A stretch of DNA of 64,000 bases from NCBI GenBank assembly GCA_030374805.1, contig JARGSG010000258.1, positions 186,001 through 250,000 on the forward strand. The letters run 5' to 3'. Source of the stretch: Gracilaria gracilis. Lineage: Eukaryota; Rhodophyta; Florideophyceae; Gracilariales; Gracilariaceae. Positions within the stretch are counted from its first letter, which is position 1. Each line of letters starts with the position of its first letter. The position numbers were made by a program, and so were the translations under genes. Below are positions 32,086 to 42,300 of this stretch, in pieces. The notes under the pieces are model-generated. The model ran no database searches and was not told where the DNA came from. It saw only the letters and a program-made list of their open reading frames with translations.

Positions 32086-33801
32086 TCACATGCCTACTGA
32101 ACGTAGATAAGCGTTGAGCGGACTGGTATCCACATTGGTGTAATTTGGGAAAAAGTCGTTGATGAGCACATTGATGATTGCCGCAACACCACCAGCAGTT
32201 TCGGACTCGACGTTGAGCGGGAGAAGGGGGTCATGAAGACTTTGTCTCAGAAGCAACCAGCCTGCTTTTCCATCGCCCTCATCGACAATAACTCGATAAC
32301 CTTCATAATTGGTGTCTTCCAGCTTCCAACCGTCCACCTTGTCCGAAAAGCTTGCAAAAGCTTCCACCACATTGGCACCGTATGGCTGATACTCGCTCTT
32401 ATCGAAAAACGGCAGCCGGAATTCCTTCTCTTCCAGCGGTTCATCCAAGCCATCTAGCAAGCCACCGATGCCACGTTCATCACCGGACAATCTCATACGT
32501 ACCATCTCCACAATGATCTTGACCGCCAGATACGCACCATCATCCAGCATATAATTCTCGCGCATGGCGCCATGACCCGAAGTTTCAATGGCGAGCTCGG
32601 TGGGTACGCCATTGCGATTAAGTTCGATACCCTTATCAATCACGTTTTTGTAGCCCTTTCGATACCTAAAGTGTTTTCCACCGAGCGCCTCAATAAAGCG
32701 CTTGAGCCCATTTGACGTGACGCTGTCTGTGACAATAGTAGATCCGGGGTGTTCCTTTAGAACAATACGAGCCAGAACGGCGATGAGCTTGTTACGATTT
32801 ATCGCAACGCCATTGGAATCAACAAAGCCCGATCTGTCCACATCGGTATCGAAAATGACACCAAGGTCCGCCTTTTCTCTCTTGGTGGAGTCGACGGTCA
32901 TCTGCATGGCCTTTTGATCCTCCGGGTTGGGCACATGGTTCGGAAACATGCCATCCGGCTCCAAGAACTGGCCGACGGTATCGGCGCCCAATTCGGTAAG
33001 GATGTCGGCGAAGAAGCCGGCGGCGCCATTTCCCGCGTCGACCACGATCTTGAAGCCAGCAAGCGGAGTGCGATAATGCGTAGGATGATGGCAACCATCG
33101 CGAATCAACTGAGCCAGGTGATTGGCGTACACGGGCAAAAAGCTCTGCTGTACGGGGTCGGGAATGGCATTGATATCGTGCGCGCGTGCGGTTCTGGCGT
33201 GGTACGCGCTGGCCAGCACGGCCTTGACACGCGCCTTATCGGCGCTGCCCTCCCGCGTGAAGAACTTGATGCCATTTCGGTTCGGAGGCAAATGGCTCGC
33301 CGTGAGCATGCACGCACAGTCATATTGATAGCCGTCAAGCACGGTGCTCATGAACATGGCCGGCGTAGTACACAGCCCAAAATCGAACACGGTGACGCCC
33401 TCCGACGCCGCGCCCGCGGCCGCAGCGCGCAACAAAGCAGCGCCCGTAATCCTAGAGTCCCTGCCCAGCGCGATCTGCAGCGTGTGCGACGGCACTCGCA
33501 GCTGCTCGGCGACGGTGCGAATGAAGGCGGCCACAATCTCGCTGACGGCCGCTTCCGTGAGCGTCACCGGCTGCGCGGCGTCCAGCGGCGCCGCGACGCC
33601 GCGTACATCCGACCCGTTCTGCAGATGCGCCAGCGACGACGAGGACGCCGGCACGGCGGTGCCCATGCGCACGCGCGCGCGCGCGCGGCGGCGCAGGAAA
33701 ATGCGCGGCGGCGGCGGCGGCGGCGGACATGCGGGGCAAGGCGACGGGGCGCGACGCGCAACACGGGAGCGCCAAACGGTCGACGGGACGAACGCGCTCA
33801 T
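32086..33801 (-). CDS. Phosphoglucomutase/phosphomannomutase, probably plastid-targeted
   Basis: A 571-residue alpha-D-phosphohexomutase, which moves the phosphate between C1 and C6 of glucose or mannose. All family landmarks are present: substrate loop around ALGRDSRITG, phosphoserine loop MLTASHLPPNRNGIKFF (Ser-169), metal loop IFDTDVDRSGFVD (D318, D320, D322), and sugar-binding loop ETSGHGAMRENYMLDDGAY. The sequence style is that of the plant plastid PMM/PGM-like proteins rather than the cytosolic PGM. The start MSAFVPSTVWRSRVARRAP has Phe-4 and basic residues, like red algal transit peptides. A 140-codon upstream extension crosses a 19-bp minisatellite and is rejected. Head-to-head with the PTC7-like gene. 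With GPI it suggests plastid hexose-phosphate metabolism or nucleotide-sugar supply. Confidence 0.9.
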   Translation of the reverse strand: MSAFVPSTVWRSRVARRAPSPCPACPPPPPPPRIFLRRRARARVRMGTAVPASSSSLAHLQNGSDVRGVAAPLDAAQPVTLTEAAVSEIVAAFIRTVAEQLRVPSHTLQIALGRDSRITGAALLRAAAAGAASEGVTVFDFGLCTTPAMFMSTVLDGYQYDCACMLTASHLPPNRNGIKFFTREGSADKARVKAVLASAYHARTARAHDINAIPDPVQQSFLPVYANHLAQLIRDGCHHPTHYRTPLAGFKIVVDAGNGAAGFFADILTELGADTVGQFLEPDGMFPNHVPNPEDQKAMQMTVDSTKREKADLGVIFDTDVDRSGFVDSNGVAINRNKLIAVLARIVLKEHPGSTIVTDSVTSNGLKRFIEALGGKHFRYRKGYKNVIDKGIELNRNGVPTELAIETSGHGAMRENYMLDDGAYLAVKIIVEMVRMRLSGDERGIGGLLDGLDEPLEEKEFRLPFFDKSEYQPYGANVVEAFASFSDKVDGWKLEDTNYEGYRVIVDEGDGKAGWLLLRQSLHDPLLPLNVESETAGGVAAIINVLINDFFPNYTNVDTSPLNAYLRSVGM

Positions 33802-34518
33802 GACGAACGACGAGGGCGGCGGCGGCGGAGCTGCGGCTCGGCACAGCACTTGCGGCTCGGCACAGCACTTGCGGCTGGGCACAGCTCTTGCGGCTGGGCA
33901 CAGCACTTGCTTGCGGGCGCGCCGGCCTTGTGGCGGGCGCGCCGAGCTGCGATGATTGAGTGCGTACCAAAAAGGCATGGCTGCAAATCTCGCATCGAGC
34001 GCGCAGCCGCCAGTGCGCGCGCGCGCGCGCGCGCGTGGCGCGCACGCGCGCCGGCAACGCGCACTGACGCAGTCATCATTACAGCGGGCTGTCGGCGCGC
34101 GACGCGCGTCAAAAAACAAAAACAAAAAAATCGCACAAAAAAGACGCGCGCGTGCGCGCGCCTCAAACGCGCGTTTTTGGTTGTGGCGGTGGGTTGTGTC
34201 ACCAACTATATGCAGCAGCACGCGGCGGCGTGCTGCTGGCCGCCTGTTGTGTCACCTATACTCTCGCCGGCTGCTGCGTCTCGCCCGCTTTTCGCTTGTG
34301 TCCTTCGCCCTACATACTTCCACCCCGTGCCGCCTTCTTCAGCTCCTTCACAACCTCTCTGCGCGCCCTCTCTCTCTCTCTCTCTCTTTGCTCCCGCTCC
34401 TTCTTCCCTACCCCGAATCTACCGCAACGATAACAAACAGTTTCTTTCGCTGCCTTGCTCCCATTCGGCCGAACGCACTCCCGCCCCACCCCCCCCCCCC
34501 CCCCCCCCCCATCTCGGC
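33802..34518. promoter_or_regulatory. Divergent CG-rich promoter region with simple repeats
   Basis: Shared upstream region of the PGM-like (-) and PTC7-like (+) genes. It is CG-rich and contains a 19-bp minisatellite (33832-33907), a CG alternation near 34020, a CT run (34364-34387) and a C homopolymer of about 20 (34490-34511) ending 8 nt before the phosphatase ATG. No TATA box is obvious. Confidence 0.5.
33832..33907. repeat. 19-bp minisatellite, four units
   Basis: Four tandem units of TGCGGCTCGGCACAGCACT, the last two with G for C at one site and one further change, lie 30 bp upstream of the PGM-like start codon. Confidence 0.9.
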
Positions 34519-35991
34519 ATGAGCGCCAGCCGAACGTGTACACTCGTTCGATCGTTACCTCCAACCTTCTCCTCCGCGCTCTTGACGCAGACCACGCTGT
34601 GCACGCTACCCACGCACGTACCGCGCCGTCGTCGACATCCTTCAACCTTCATTCACCCTCCTCTTTCGTGCCTTTCCTTCAAACGCACCCACTCCTGCAT
34701 GCTTTGTACCGCCACTTCCAACACGTCGCCCGTCGTCACGTCGTCGTCGTCCGCCACGCCCGCCGACGCGCCGCGCCGACCCAACAGAGCGTCGCTCAAC
34801 GCGGGCGTAGGCGGAGTAGTTGCAGCCACCGCCGTGGCCTCCACGCTAATTTCTTCAACCTCCTCGTGCGCCTCCTCCGCCGCCGACGATGGCGCCATGG
34901 AGTTTGAGGCGTCGTCGTCGTCACCGTCTTCACCATCATCAGCATCGTCGTCGTGCAGCACCAGCAGCGACACGGTTGCATTATCATCGTGCACGGTGAG
35001 CACGGACGATTCACTACAACACACGCGCGCCGCCACCGGCGTGTGCGCGCCGCCGCCGCTGCTGTTTCGCAGCGCGGTGATGAGCATTCCGCACCCGGAC
35101 AAGGCGGACAAGGGCGGCGAGGATGCGTTCTTCGTGCAGTCCAACGCGCTGGGCGTGTTTGACGGCGTGGGCGGCTGGGCCAGCATCGGCGTGGACGCCG
35201 GCCTTTACTCCAAACAGCTGGCGCAGCTGACGGCGGAGCACCTCTGCAAGCAGGGCACGTGCGGCGTGAAGGAGGCGCTGAAACAGGCGGCGGCCACCAA
35301 CCAGGCGATTGGGTCCAGCACGGCGTGTGTGGTGGGCATTCATGAACACAAGCTGTACGGCGTGAACTTGGGCGACTCGGGGCTGATTGTGATTCGCGAC
35401 GGCTGTGTGGTGTACAAGACGGTGGAACAACAGCATTATTTCAACTGCCCGTATCAGATTGGCACCGACTCGCTGGATACGGTGGAGGTTGCCAACTCGA
35501 TTGAAGTGCCGCTGCGGCACGGTGACTGGATCATCATGGGGACGGACGGGCTGTGGGACAATGTGTTTGCGGACAGCATCGTGGACGTGGTGGTGCAACA
35601 CGAGCGACAACGACAGGAGGAACAAGCGGCGCAACAAGCAACGCCAAACGCAGCGGACGGCGGCGCAGCGCAAGGCGGCGCGAACAAGAGCGACAGCACG
35701 TCGAGCGAAAGCAGCGTGGTGAGCGACTGCAGCGCCACGCACGCAGCCAATGGCGGCAAGAGCGCGCAGATGATCGCCGAAAAGCTCGGCCAAGTGGCGG
35801 TGAAGATTGCTAATAACGAACGTTGCTCGTCGCCGTTTGCGGTGAATGCTAGAAACGCTGGCCACCTGTTTGTGGGCGGCAAGGTGGATGATATCACCAT
35901 CATCTCCGCGCTGGTGGTGGACGCCGGCGTGGCCGCCGCAGCCGCCACCACCACCACCAGCGCCGCCACCACAAGCGCGAACAAGGAATGA
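34519..35991 (+). CDS. PTC7-like PP2C-family protein phosphatase, probably mitochondrial
   Basis: A 490-residue metal-dependent Ser/Thr phosphatase. The PP2C domain begins near residue 190 and shows family metal motifs: GGEDAFFV, then FDGVGGWASIGVDAGLYS, GVNLGDSGLIVIRDG, IIMGTDGLWDNV and GGKVDDITIISALV at the end. The DGVGGW signature with a split GTDGLWDNV is typical of PTC7/PPTC7 enzymes, which in yeast and animals act in mitochondria (coenzyme Q synthesis, import). A low-complexity Gln/Ala/Ser insert (about residues 365-415) interrupts the domain. The N-terminus MSASRTCTLVRSLPPTFSSA is basic and hydroxylated, fitting a mitochondrial or plastid presequence. Long Ser-rich linkers follow. The huge upstream frame (from 32914) is antisense to the PGM gene and rejected. 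Confidence 0.85.
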   Translation: MSASRTCTLVRSLPPTFSSALLTQTTLCTLPTHVPRRRRHPSTFIHPPLSCLSFKRTHSCMLCTATSNTSPVVTSSSSATPADAPRRPNRASLNAGVGGVVAATAVASTLISSTSSCASSAADDGAMEFEASSSSPSSPSSASSSCSTSSDTVALSSCTVSTDDSLQHTRAATGVCAPPPLLFRSAVMSIPHPDKADKGGEDAFFVQSNALGVFDGVGGWASIGVDAGLYSKQLAQLTAEHLCKQGTCGVKEALKQAAATNQAIGSSTACVVGIHEHKLYGVNLGDSGLIVIRDGCVVYKTVEQQHYFNCPYQIGTDSLDTVEVANSIEVPLRHGDWIIMGTDGLWDNVFADSIVDVVVQHERQRQEEQAAQQATPNAADGGAAQGGANKSDSTSSESSVVSDCSATHAANGGKSAQMIAEKLGQVAVKIANNERCSSPFAVNARNAGHLFVGGKVDDITIISALVVDAGVAAAAATTTTSAATTSANKE

Positions 35992-36057
35992 TTTGGTTTT
36001 TCTTTTTTCCTTTTTGTTCATTTTTTGTCATGGCTTGCGCAGCTCTCTGGGACTCCC

Positions 36058-36058
<1 letters not shown>

Positions 36059-36100
<42 letters not shown>

Positions 36101-36124
36101 TGATTGTGTGTGTGTGTGTGTGTG
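36059..36124. repeat. TG dinucleotide microsatellite
   Basis: About 30 TG units with three interruptions lie 70 bp after the PTC7-like stop codon. An inverted counterpart (CA) lies about 430 bp downstream. Confidence 0.95.
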
Positions 36125-36555
36125 CGTCGTGTGTCGTGTGTGTAATGTTAATTTTTTAAAAAACTTGGTTTACTTTTTTGACAAGCAGGTTGAGCAGATT
36201 TTTTGGAAGCGTAAACAAAAAGCTGTGATTGGCGCGTGTTTTGACACGCCGCGCCACACTGTATCTGCGCTGTATCTCGCAACGCGCGCTTTGGTTTGGC
36301 CAAGCGCCGCCGACGCAGCGCGTCTTAAACGCGCGCGCACTTGCGAAGGTAAAAACAGCACGCGCCCGCCGCCACGCCATGTGATTGGCGCAGCCACGCT
36401 GCGCGCGCGAACAAACAAAAACACTCCGTTCCTCTTTCTGTGCGCCGCGCCCGCGCCGCTCAACGCCGCGCGCCCCGCCGCCGCCGCCGCCGCCGCGGAG
36501 AGCAGCGCATGCTTCACGGAGCCGCGGCGCGCGCGCTGGCGCTTTTAAACGCGCG

Positions 36556-36556
<1 letters not shown>

Positions 36557-36597
<41 letters not shown>
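36557..36597. repeat. CA dinucleotide microsatellite
   Basis: About 20 perfect CA units in CGCG-rich DNA upstream of the copia element; complementary in orientation to the TG run at 36059. Confidence 0.95.
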
Positions 36598-36599
<2 letters not shown>

Positions 36600-36812
36600 C
36601 GCGCAACGCGCCGCACACTTTTTGTACAAGCGATGCGCTTTTTGCACACGCGCGCTGTGTGCGCTGGCGTCGTGTATGCGCTGTACGCGCTGTACGCGCT
36701 GTACGCGCCTCACACGTGCACGCGTTTCTCGCGCTGCTGCTCGTCACGGCTGCAACTTGAAAACAGCTCAGCTTGCAGGGCTGTTCTCACAAGTGAGGGA
36801 CAGCGGCGCGTG

Positions 36813-37119
36813 TGATGCTCAGCGAGCGAACGCGAGCCTGAGCGATAACCTCGTCTATCGCATATCGACCACGCTTATCGCCGCAGGCGATACTAGGGCC
36901 CTGGTGCCCATCTGCGATAACCGCAGAGGGCCTTACCGATATCCCCACAACCGGGAATCGGTCCAAGGACACCTTAAATAGCCAGCTGTGAATCGCCCCC
37001 ATCAGTAAAGTCTACTCATCATGTTTTAAAGTTTTCAGTCTATTCACTACTCTTCCAACTCTCACCAACCGCATCCCACCTGCGTTATGCAGCCAGTTTG
37101 ACCCAAAAGTAGACCATCA
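36813..37119 (+). repeat. 5' LTR of the copia element
   Basis: 307 bp, starting TGATGCTCAGCG and ending AGACCATCA. It holds a cluster of GCGATAA/TTATCGC sites (36842-36920), a TCTGCG-ATAAC-CGCAGA hairpin near 36911 and a CCTTAAATAG TATA-like box near 36973. Confidence 0.97.
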
Positions 37120-37157
37120 ATCGATTGACCTCTTTTGGACCAAATTTGACATCCATC

Positions 37158-39386
37158 ATGGATCCCAACCAACCCGCCTCTCCGACTCCCGATCAAGCAG
37201 GACCCTCCAACCCCGAGCAGATCCCCCAGACCACCGCTCCCGTTCCTACCGACCCCACCGAAGCCACCGTCGCTGATACTATCCAAAGTATCACGCTTCA
37301 TGAAGCCTCGAGTCCCATCCGCCCGCCAGGTCTATATGACTTCCTTCCGCGTGCCCGACTCTCCACGACTCACCAGCGCGTTTTTTCCGCAATAATTCGC
37401 GAAGCACTTCGCAACAATCCCTCCGCGGATCAATTCATTGCTCAAGTACGTTCTGACCTCGACCCCCTTCTCCTTTGCGCACCGAGCATTACCAGCAACT
37501 TCAACTGCAACCGCGCCCTCGAAAACAAGCTCCGGGCTTTTGGATTTCACGTCCCTGGTAATCACATCTACAAGAGTCCGACCCTCCGCGTCGCCCATGC
37601 GATCTTCTCTGGCTTTGATGACGATTCATTCAATACGGTATTTAAACACGTAATGCTGAAAGAGCGCCATCCCTGGCACTTAAGCACCGATCCCGACACG
37701 AACGATGCGATTCCACAACCTGCTCCCGCTCCTTCGAACCAGCCGGATACCTCCAGTGACCCGGATCCCATCCCCTACCACCTGCTCACACCCCAAAATG
37801 TGCTAGCAACCACGGCCCCTGCCGTCAACCCCTCGCCTGAAGCCGCACAATCCCCTCGTGGCTCTACGTTGAGTGCTGTTGTCAACAGCATGAACGATGT
37901 TCTGAACCGTTTTCAGGAACGACAAACCTCCGATGCCGCCGAGGTCAGGAGAATCCTCAACACCATGGCCACCGAAGGTCGTGAAGCTCTTCAAGCCTCC
38001 CAAAACCCCCCAATTGCCCAACCTCCTCCACTGACACAACCGCCCGCCATCTCCGAGCCCCCCCCTCCCGCCGCAAATGCCGTTCAACTCGCAATCGCCC
38101 AACCCCCTCCCCCGGCGACTCATCACTTCCAAACCGAGACTCAACCACCCCCCCACCCGCAGCCAATGCAGCCGACACATGTTGTAGACGCTGTCAACAA
38201 CCACTCCGCAGTTCGTGACACGTCTCACTACAATGACCCGTCTTCCTCCCGCGCCATCACAATCCAGAAGGCCTCCACACAAGCGTCAACCCAGTTCAAG
38301 GATAAGCGTTTTAAAGGAACCATCAAAGACTCCTGGCCCCACACTGTACGCGACTATGAGCAATACGTCATTGACGTATTTAGTCTAACCAGTTCCGAGG
38401 CTCTCCTACTGCTACCGTTCATCCTGGAGGATGAAGCTAGAGACTAGTACGATCAGGAAGTACGCCCCGTTGTGCGCGACTACGGACAAGCCAAGTCGAT
38501 GATGGCTCTCCGTTTCGACAATGCTGCCACACAGCGTCGAATTCTCAGCTACCTGCAGAAGCTGCGCCTATCCGATTTCTTGGACGGAACTACTTCAATT
38601 AATGATGCTTTTGGCAAGCTTACCGCTGACATTCAAGCCAACTTCTCCCGTATCCCCAAGGGATTCCAAGGCGAACATTTCAAACGAGAACTTTTAATCT
38701 CTGCTGTCGAAGGCCAAGATTGGTGTGCAATTGAAATACAACGGCCCACGTCCACCTACCCTACGTACCAGGACCTGGTCATGGCACTCGCCGACTGTTC
38801 ACAGCGTTTCTGCACGAACCAGAAGAATGCTGGCAACGAGCGAGCAGCGTTCGGTAACGTTGACAAACCATCATCCGTCAACTATACTAACCCTCGCTAC
38901 GGTCGTCCCTTTAACAACCGTTTTCGTTCGAAGTCCTCGTACCAACGCTCGAACCACCGTCACCAACAACACCGCCACAAGCCGAACGATCGCTGCCACT
39001 ATTGCAAGCAAAAGGGCCATTTCAAGCGGGACTGTCCACATTACCGCCACGGCCGCAACCTTCATCGCAACTTGTTCACTGAGCTAAACGACTCCAACCC
39101 TGAAGGTGCAGATAATGGCGAGAATCAAGATCGCGTTGCGTCTATTCTGCAAGCAGCCCTGACAGACTGCACTGGTGGTATCACCGAAGAAGTACTCCAC
39201 AACGCCGTTCAAATGTTGGATGACAGCCCGCGCTCCTCAGACAACGAAGATGAATCGCACACCAATGATCAAGACAATCCGACTGCAGACGACGCTCCAA
39301 AGGTCACTCACTTTCTGAAGTCTTCTTCTGTCTTGCACACAACGACGAAACCCGACGAGACCGACATTTCCCAGCAGCCTTTTTAA
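37158..39386 (+). CDS. gag: Copia Gag with in-frame UAG and CCHC zinc knuckle
   Basis: Gag forms the virus-like particle and packages the element RNA. The frame starts at ATG 37158 (MDPNQPASPTPDQAGPSNPE) with a Pro/Thr-rich region. A UAG at 38445-38447 follows ILEDEARD, and the same frame then stays open to the UAA at 39384-39386, continuing with capsid-like sequence (YDQEVRPVVRDYGQAKSM, LVMALADCSQRF). The zinc knuckle CHYCKQKGHFKRDC (C-x2-C-x4-H-x4-C) lies near the end, after a basic Arg/His-rich stretch, and an acidic tail follows. The undamaged sequence after the UAG suggests either a very recent nonsense mutation or regulated readthrough. Without readthrough the first product would lack the nucleocapsid. 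About 742 codons in total. Confidence 0.9.
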
Positions 39387-42300
39387 TGGGAGACAAGACC
39401 CGCCAACTCGTCTCCGCCAACAGGCGAATTTGCCCCCCTGATCCCCCAAATGTTAACAACATTTGGCTTGCGACTTCCCAATGTGCCCCTCTCAAGCACG
39501 TTCCCTCCACAGACTCTCCTCCACCCGTACTCTCCAACCCTCTCCCGCCCGTACAGCACGATCCAAATCTCTCCTCGCTCTCAGTCTCGGATCAAAGGAA
39601 TGTAATAATCGCCAGTACCCGCCCCCCGTCACTCCTTCTTTGCGCACCGATACCCACCGGTACCCCCCCTGGCGTGATAACTGTACCCAAACCCACCTCT
39701 TTTTGGTCTCAGAATTTCACATCCAACATCCACAGCACCTCCATCCCTTCTTTTCTTGGTGCCTGTCTTGACTCTGGAGCCAGCAAGTCAGTTATCGGCT
39801 TACCGCAAGCCCGTCTCTTTTTTTCAATGTCCAACCACCGTCCGCCCCTGCACGATGCCTTCGAATTCTCGGCCGAACACTTCAAATTCGCCAACACCAT
39901 CCTCCCTTCGATGGGTACCACCAACATCAACATACCATTACCCGACGGCACGAACATGGCACTCTCCATTGATGTTGTGAACGCCACCATCCCGCTGCTT
40001 CTTGGCCTGGATATAGGCGAAACCAACCACTTCATCCTAGATATGAAACTGCGACTCCTGACGTGCGGATATGCAGACTGGACCATTAAGCTCACCAAGA
40101 AAAATGGCCATCTCTTCATCGAATGGGACATCGAACACCCTTCCTCCATTCTCCACACCTCCTACAGTCCGTACACCGAGAAGGAACTCCGCCGCCTACA
40201 CCTGAACTTCTATCATCCATCGACGTCTAAGCTACTCAACCTTCTCAAACGCGCCTCACTCCGTGTTACTGACTCGCAAACACGACGACTGTTGGACCAA
40301 CTCCCAAAAGCTTGCACCACTGTTCAAACACTGCGCACAAAACCGCTCCGATTCCGCGTCTCTATTCCCCCCGAACAAATCACCTTCAACAACAGCATAT
40401 CCCTCGACTTAATGTACCTCCATGACAATGGAACTAAGTTCCCAGTTCTTCACATCGTCGACCTCGAAACCGGATTTTCAAATGCTACGTTCCTTCCCGG
40501 CGAATCTGCAGATACAGTTTGGAACTCCTTCCTCACCGCTTGGTTAACTGTCTACACTGGAGCCCCTAACAATCAACGCGTGGATCAAGGAAGCATCTTC
40601 ACTTCCAAGGCTTGGACCCAACTGACGGAGTCACTTGGCATAGCTCTCATCACCTCTGGTGTAGAAAGCCACAACAGCCTCGGTCTAGGAGAGCGCTATC
40701 ATGCACCGTTGCGCAAGGTATATAACAAGGTTACTGTTAATTACCCAAAAATGCCTCGCGATGTTCGCTTACGTCTGGCTGTTAAAGCCATCAATGACAC
40801 TCTGGGACCGGAAGGACTTGTACCATCTCTGCTTGTTTTTGGAACACTACCTCGTCTCTCCCCATCGCATTCCAACCATCGGGATCAGAAGATTCGTCTA
40901 CAAGCACTAGAATCTGCAAGGACCGAGTATGCAACCCTCGTGGCTAAACTAAGAGTACTCGAAGCTCTTCGTGCGCGCGTGCCTCCTGCAGCACAATTCA
41001 AGTTCACAGCCGGTTCCTGGGTACGCGTTTACAGGGAGAAGCACAAAACTTTCCTTGGTCCCTATAAGGTTGTCTTTATTGATAACAAGCAACTGCACGT
41101 TCGTACACCATCTGGAGTACAGCAATTCTCCATATCCCAGTGCATACCTTCCGACCTATCTTCTGATGCAACCATCGTCAAGAGATTCAAGGCACAGTTT
41201 GACGCCTTCACCACACCCGAACCCGCTGAACCGCACCAACCACCCTCCATCCTTGTCACCGACATACTCGCTCCCAACGATCCCCGCCGCGACTTACCCC
41301 AATTCGTCCAGGCACGGCAATCTGAACTTCAAGGTTTAGCAGACCGCAAGGTGTACACTGTCATTTCCCGTGCTGACGCAATCTCCGAATGCAGGCAACA
41401 TGGTGAAGCACCAAACATCATCGGCTCTCGCTGGGTATTTACCATCAAGAATATCGAAACCAACTCCCCGACATACAAGGCCCGTCTAATTGCCCAAGGC
41501 TACTCCGACCGCGAGAAAGGTTCTATCGTTCACGACTCCCGCGCCCTTCGGCTTCAGAACATCCGTATCATTACTGCTGTCGCCAGCACACTACGCCTAC
41601 GAGTATGGCTACGTGACATAACTCTCGCATACTTGCAAGCCCGCGAGAAGATCCAACGCCGTGTCTATCTCCGCCCACCTCCAGAACTGAACCTCCCGGC
41701 CTACTCACTACTCAAGCTTCACCGAACCCTATATGGACTCACCGAAGCCGGCGACTACTGGTACCACACACTCACCGACCATACCCTTCACGACCTGAAG
41801 ATGACCAAATCCTTCTCCGACCATGCACTATTTTTCAAACGCGACACCAACGGCGTTCTACAAGGACTAATGGGCACGTATGTGGATGACTGCCTCCAGT
41901 CTGGCACTAAGGAATTCGAAGCATTAACGGACACCACAACGCAACAATTTGACTCCAAACCGAAGCAACACGACTCGTTTTCCTACGCGGGAATACACAT
42001 CGACACCAAGCCCAACTACATCGAGCTGCACCAACGTCCCCAAATCCAGCAACTGCGAACCATCAACCCTTCTGCCTCCTTCAGTGACTTCAAGTCAATG
42101 CTAATGAAGATCAACTGGATCGTCTATACCCGCCCTGATGCCGCCTGTCGCAGTGCGCAACTGGCACAAGTAACGGAAGCCCAGTTCGATGCAACTCATG
42201 TGAAGGCTCTCAATGGAATTGTTCAACATTTGCAGAAAAACAGCGAAGTGTCTATCAAACACTATCACCTGGACGCAGCAAGTGTCTACATTCGAGTCTA

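Noticed and set aside
33802..34221. 140-codon upstream extension of the PGM/PMM-like frame
   Set aside because: It runs through a 19-bp minisatellite and CGCG DNA; the leader MSAFVPS at 33801 is a better start.
32914..34518. 535-codon upstream extension of the PTC7-like frame
   Set aside because: It is antisense to the PGM/PMM-like gene and then crosses the shared promoter; its composition is a shadow of the opposite coding strand.
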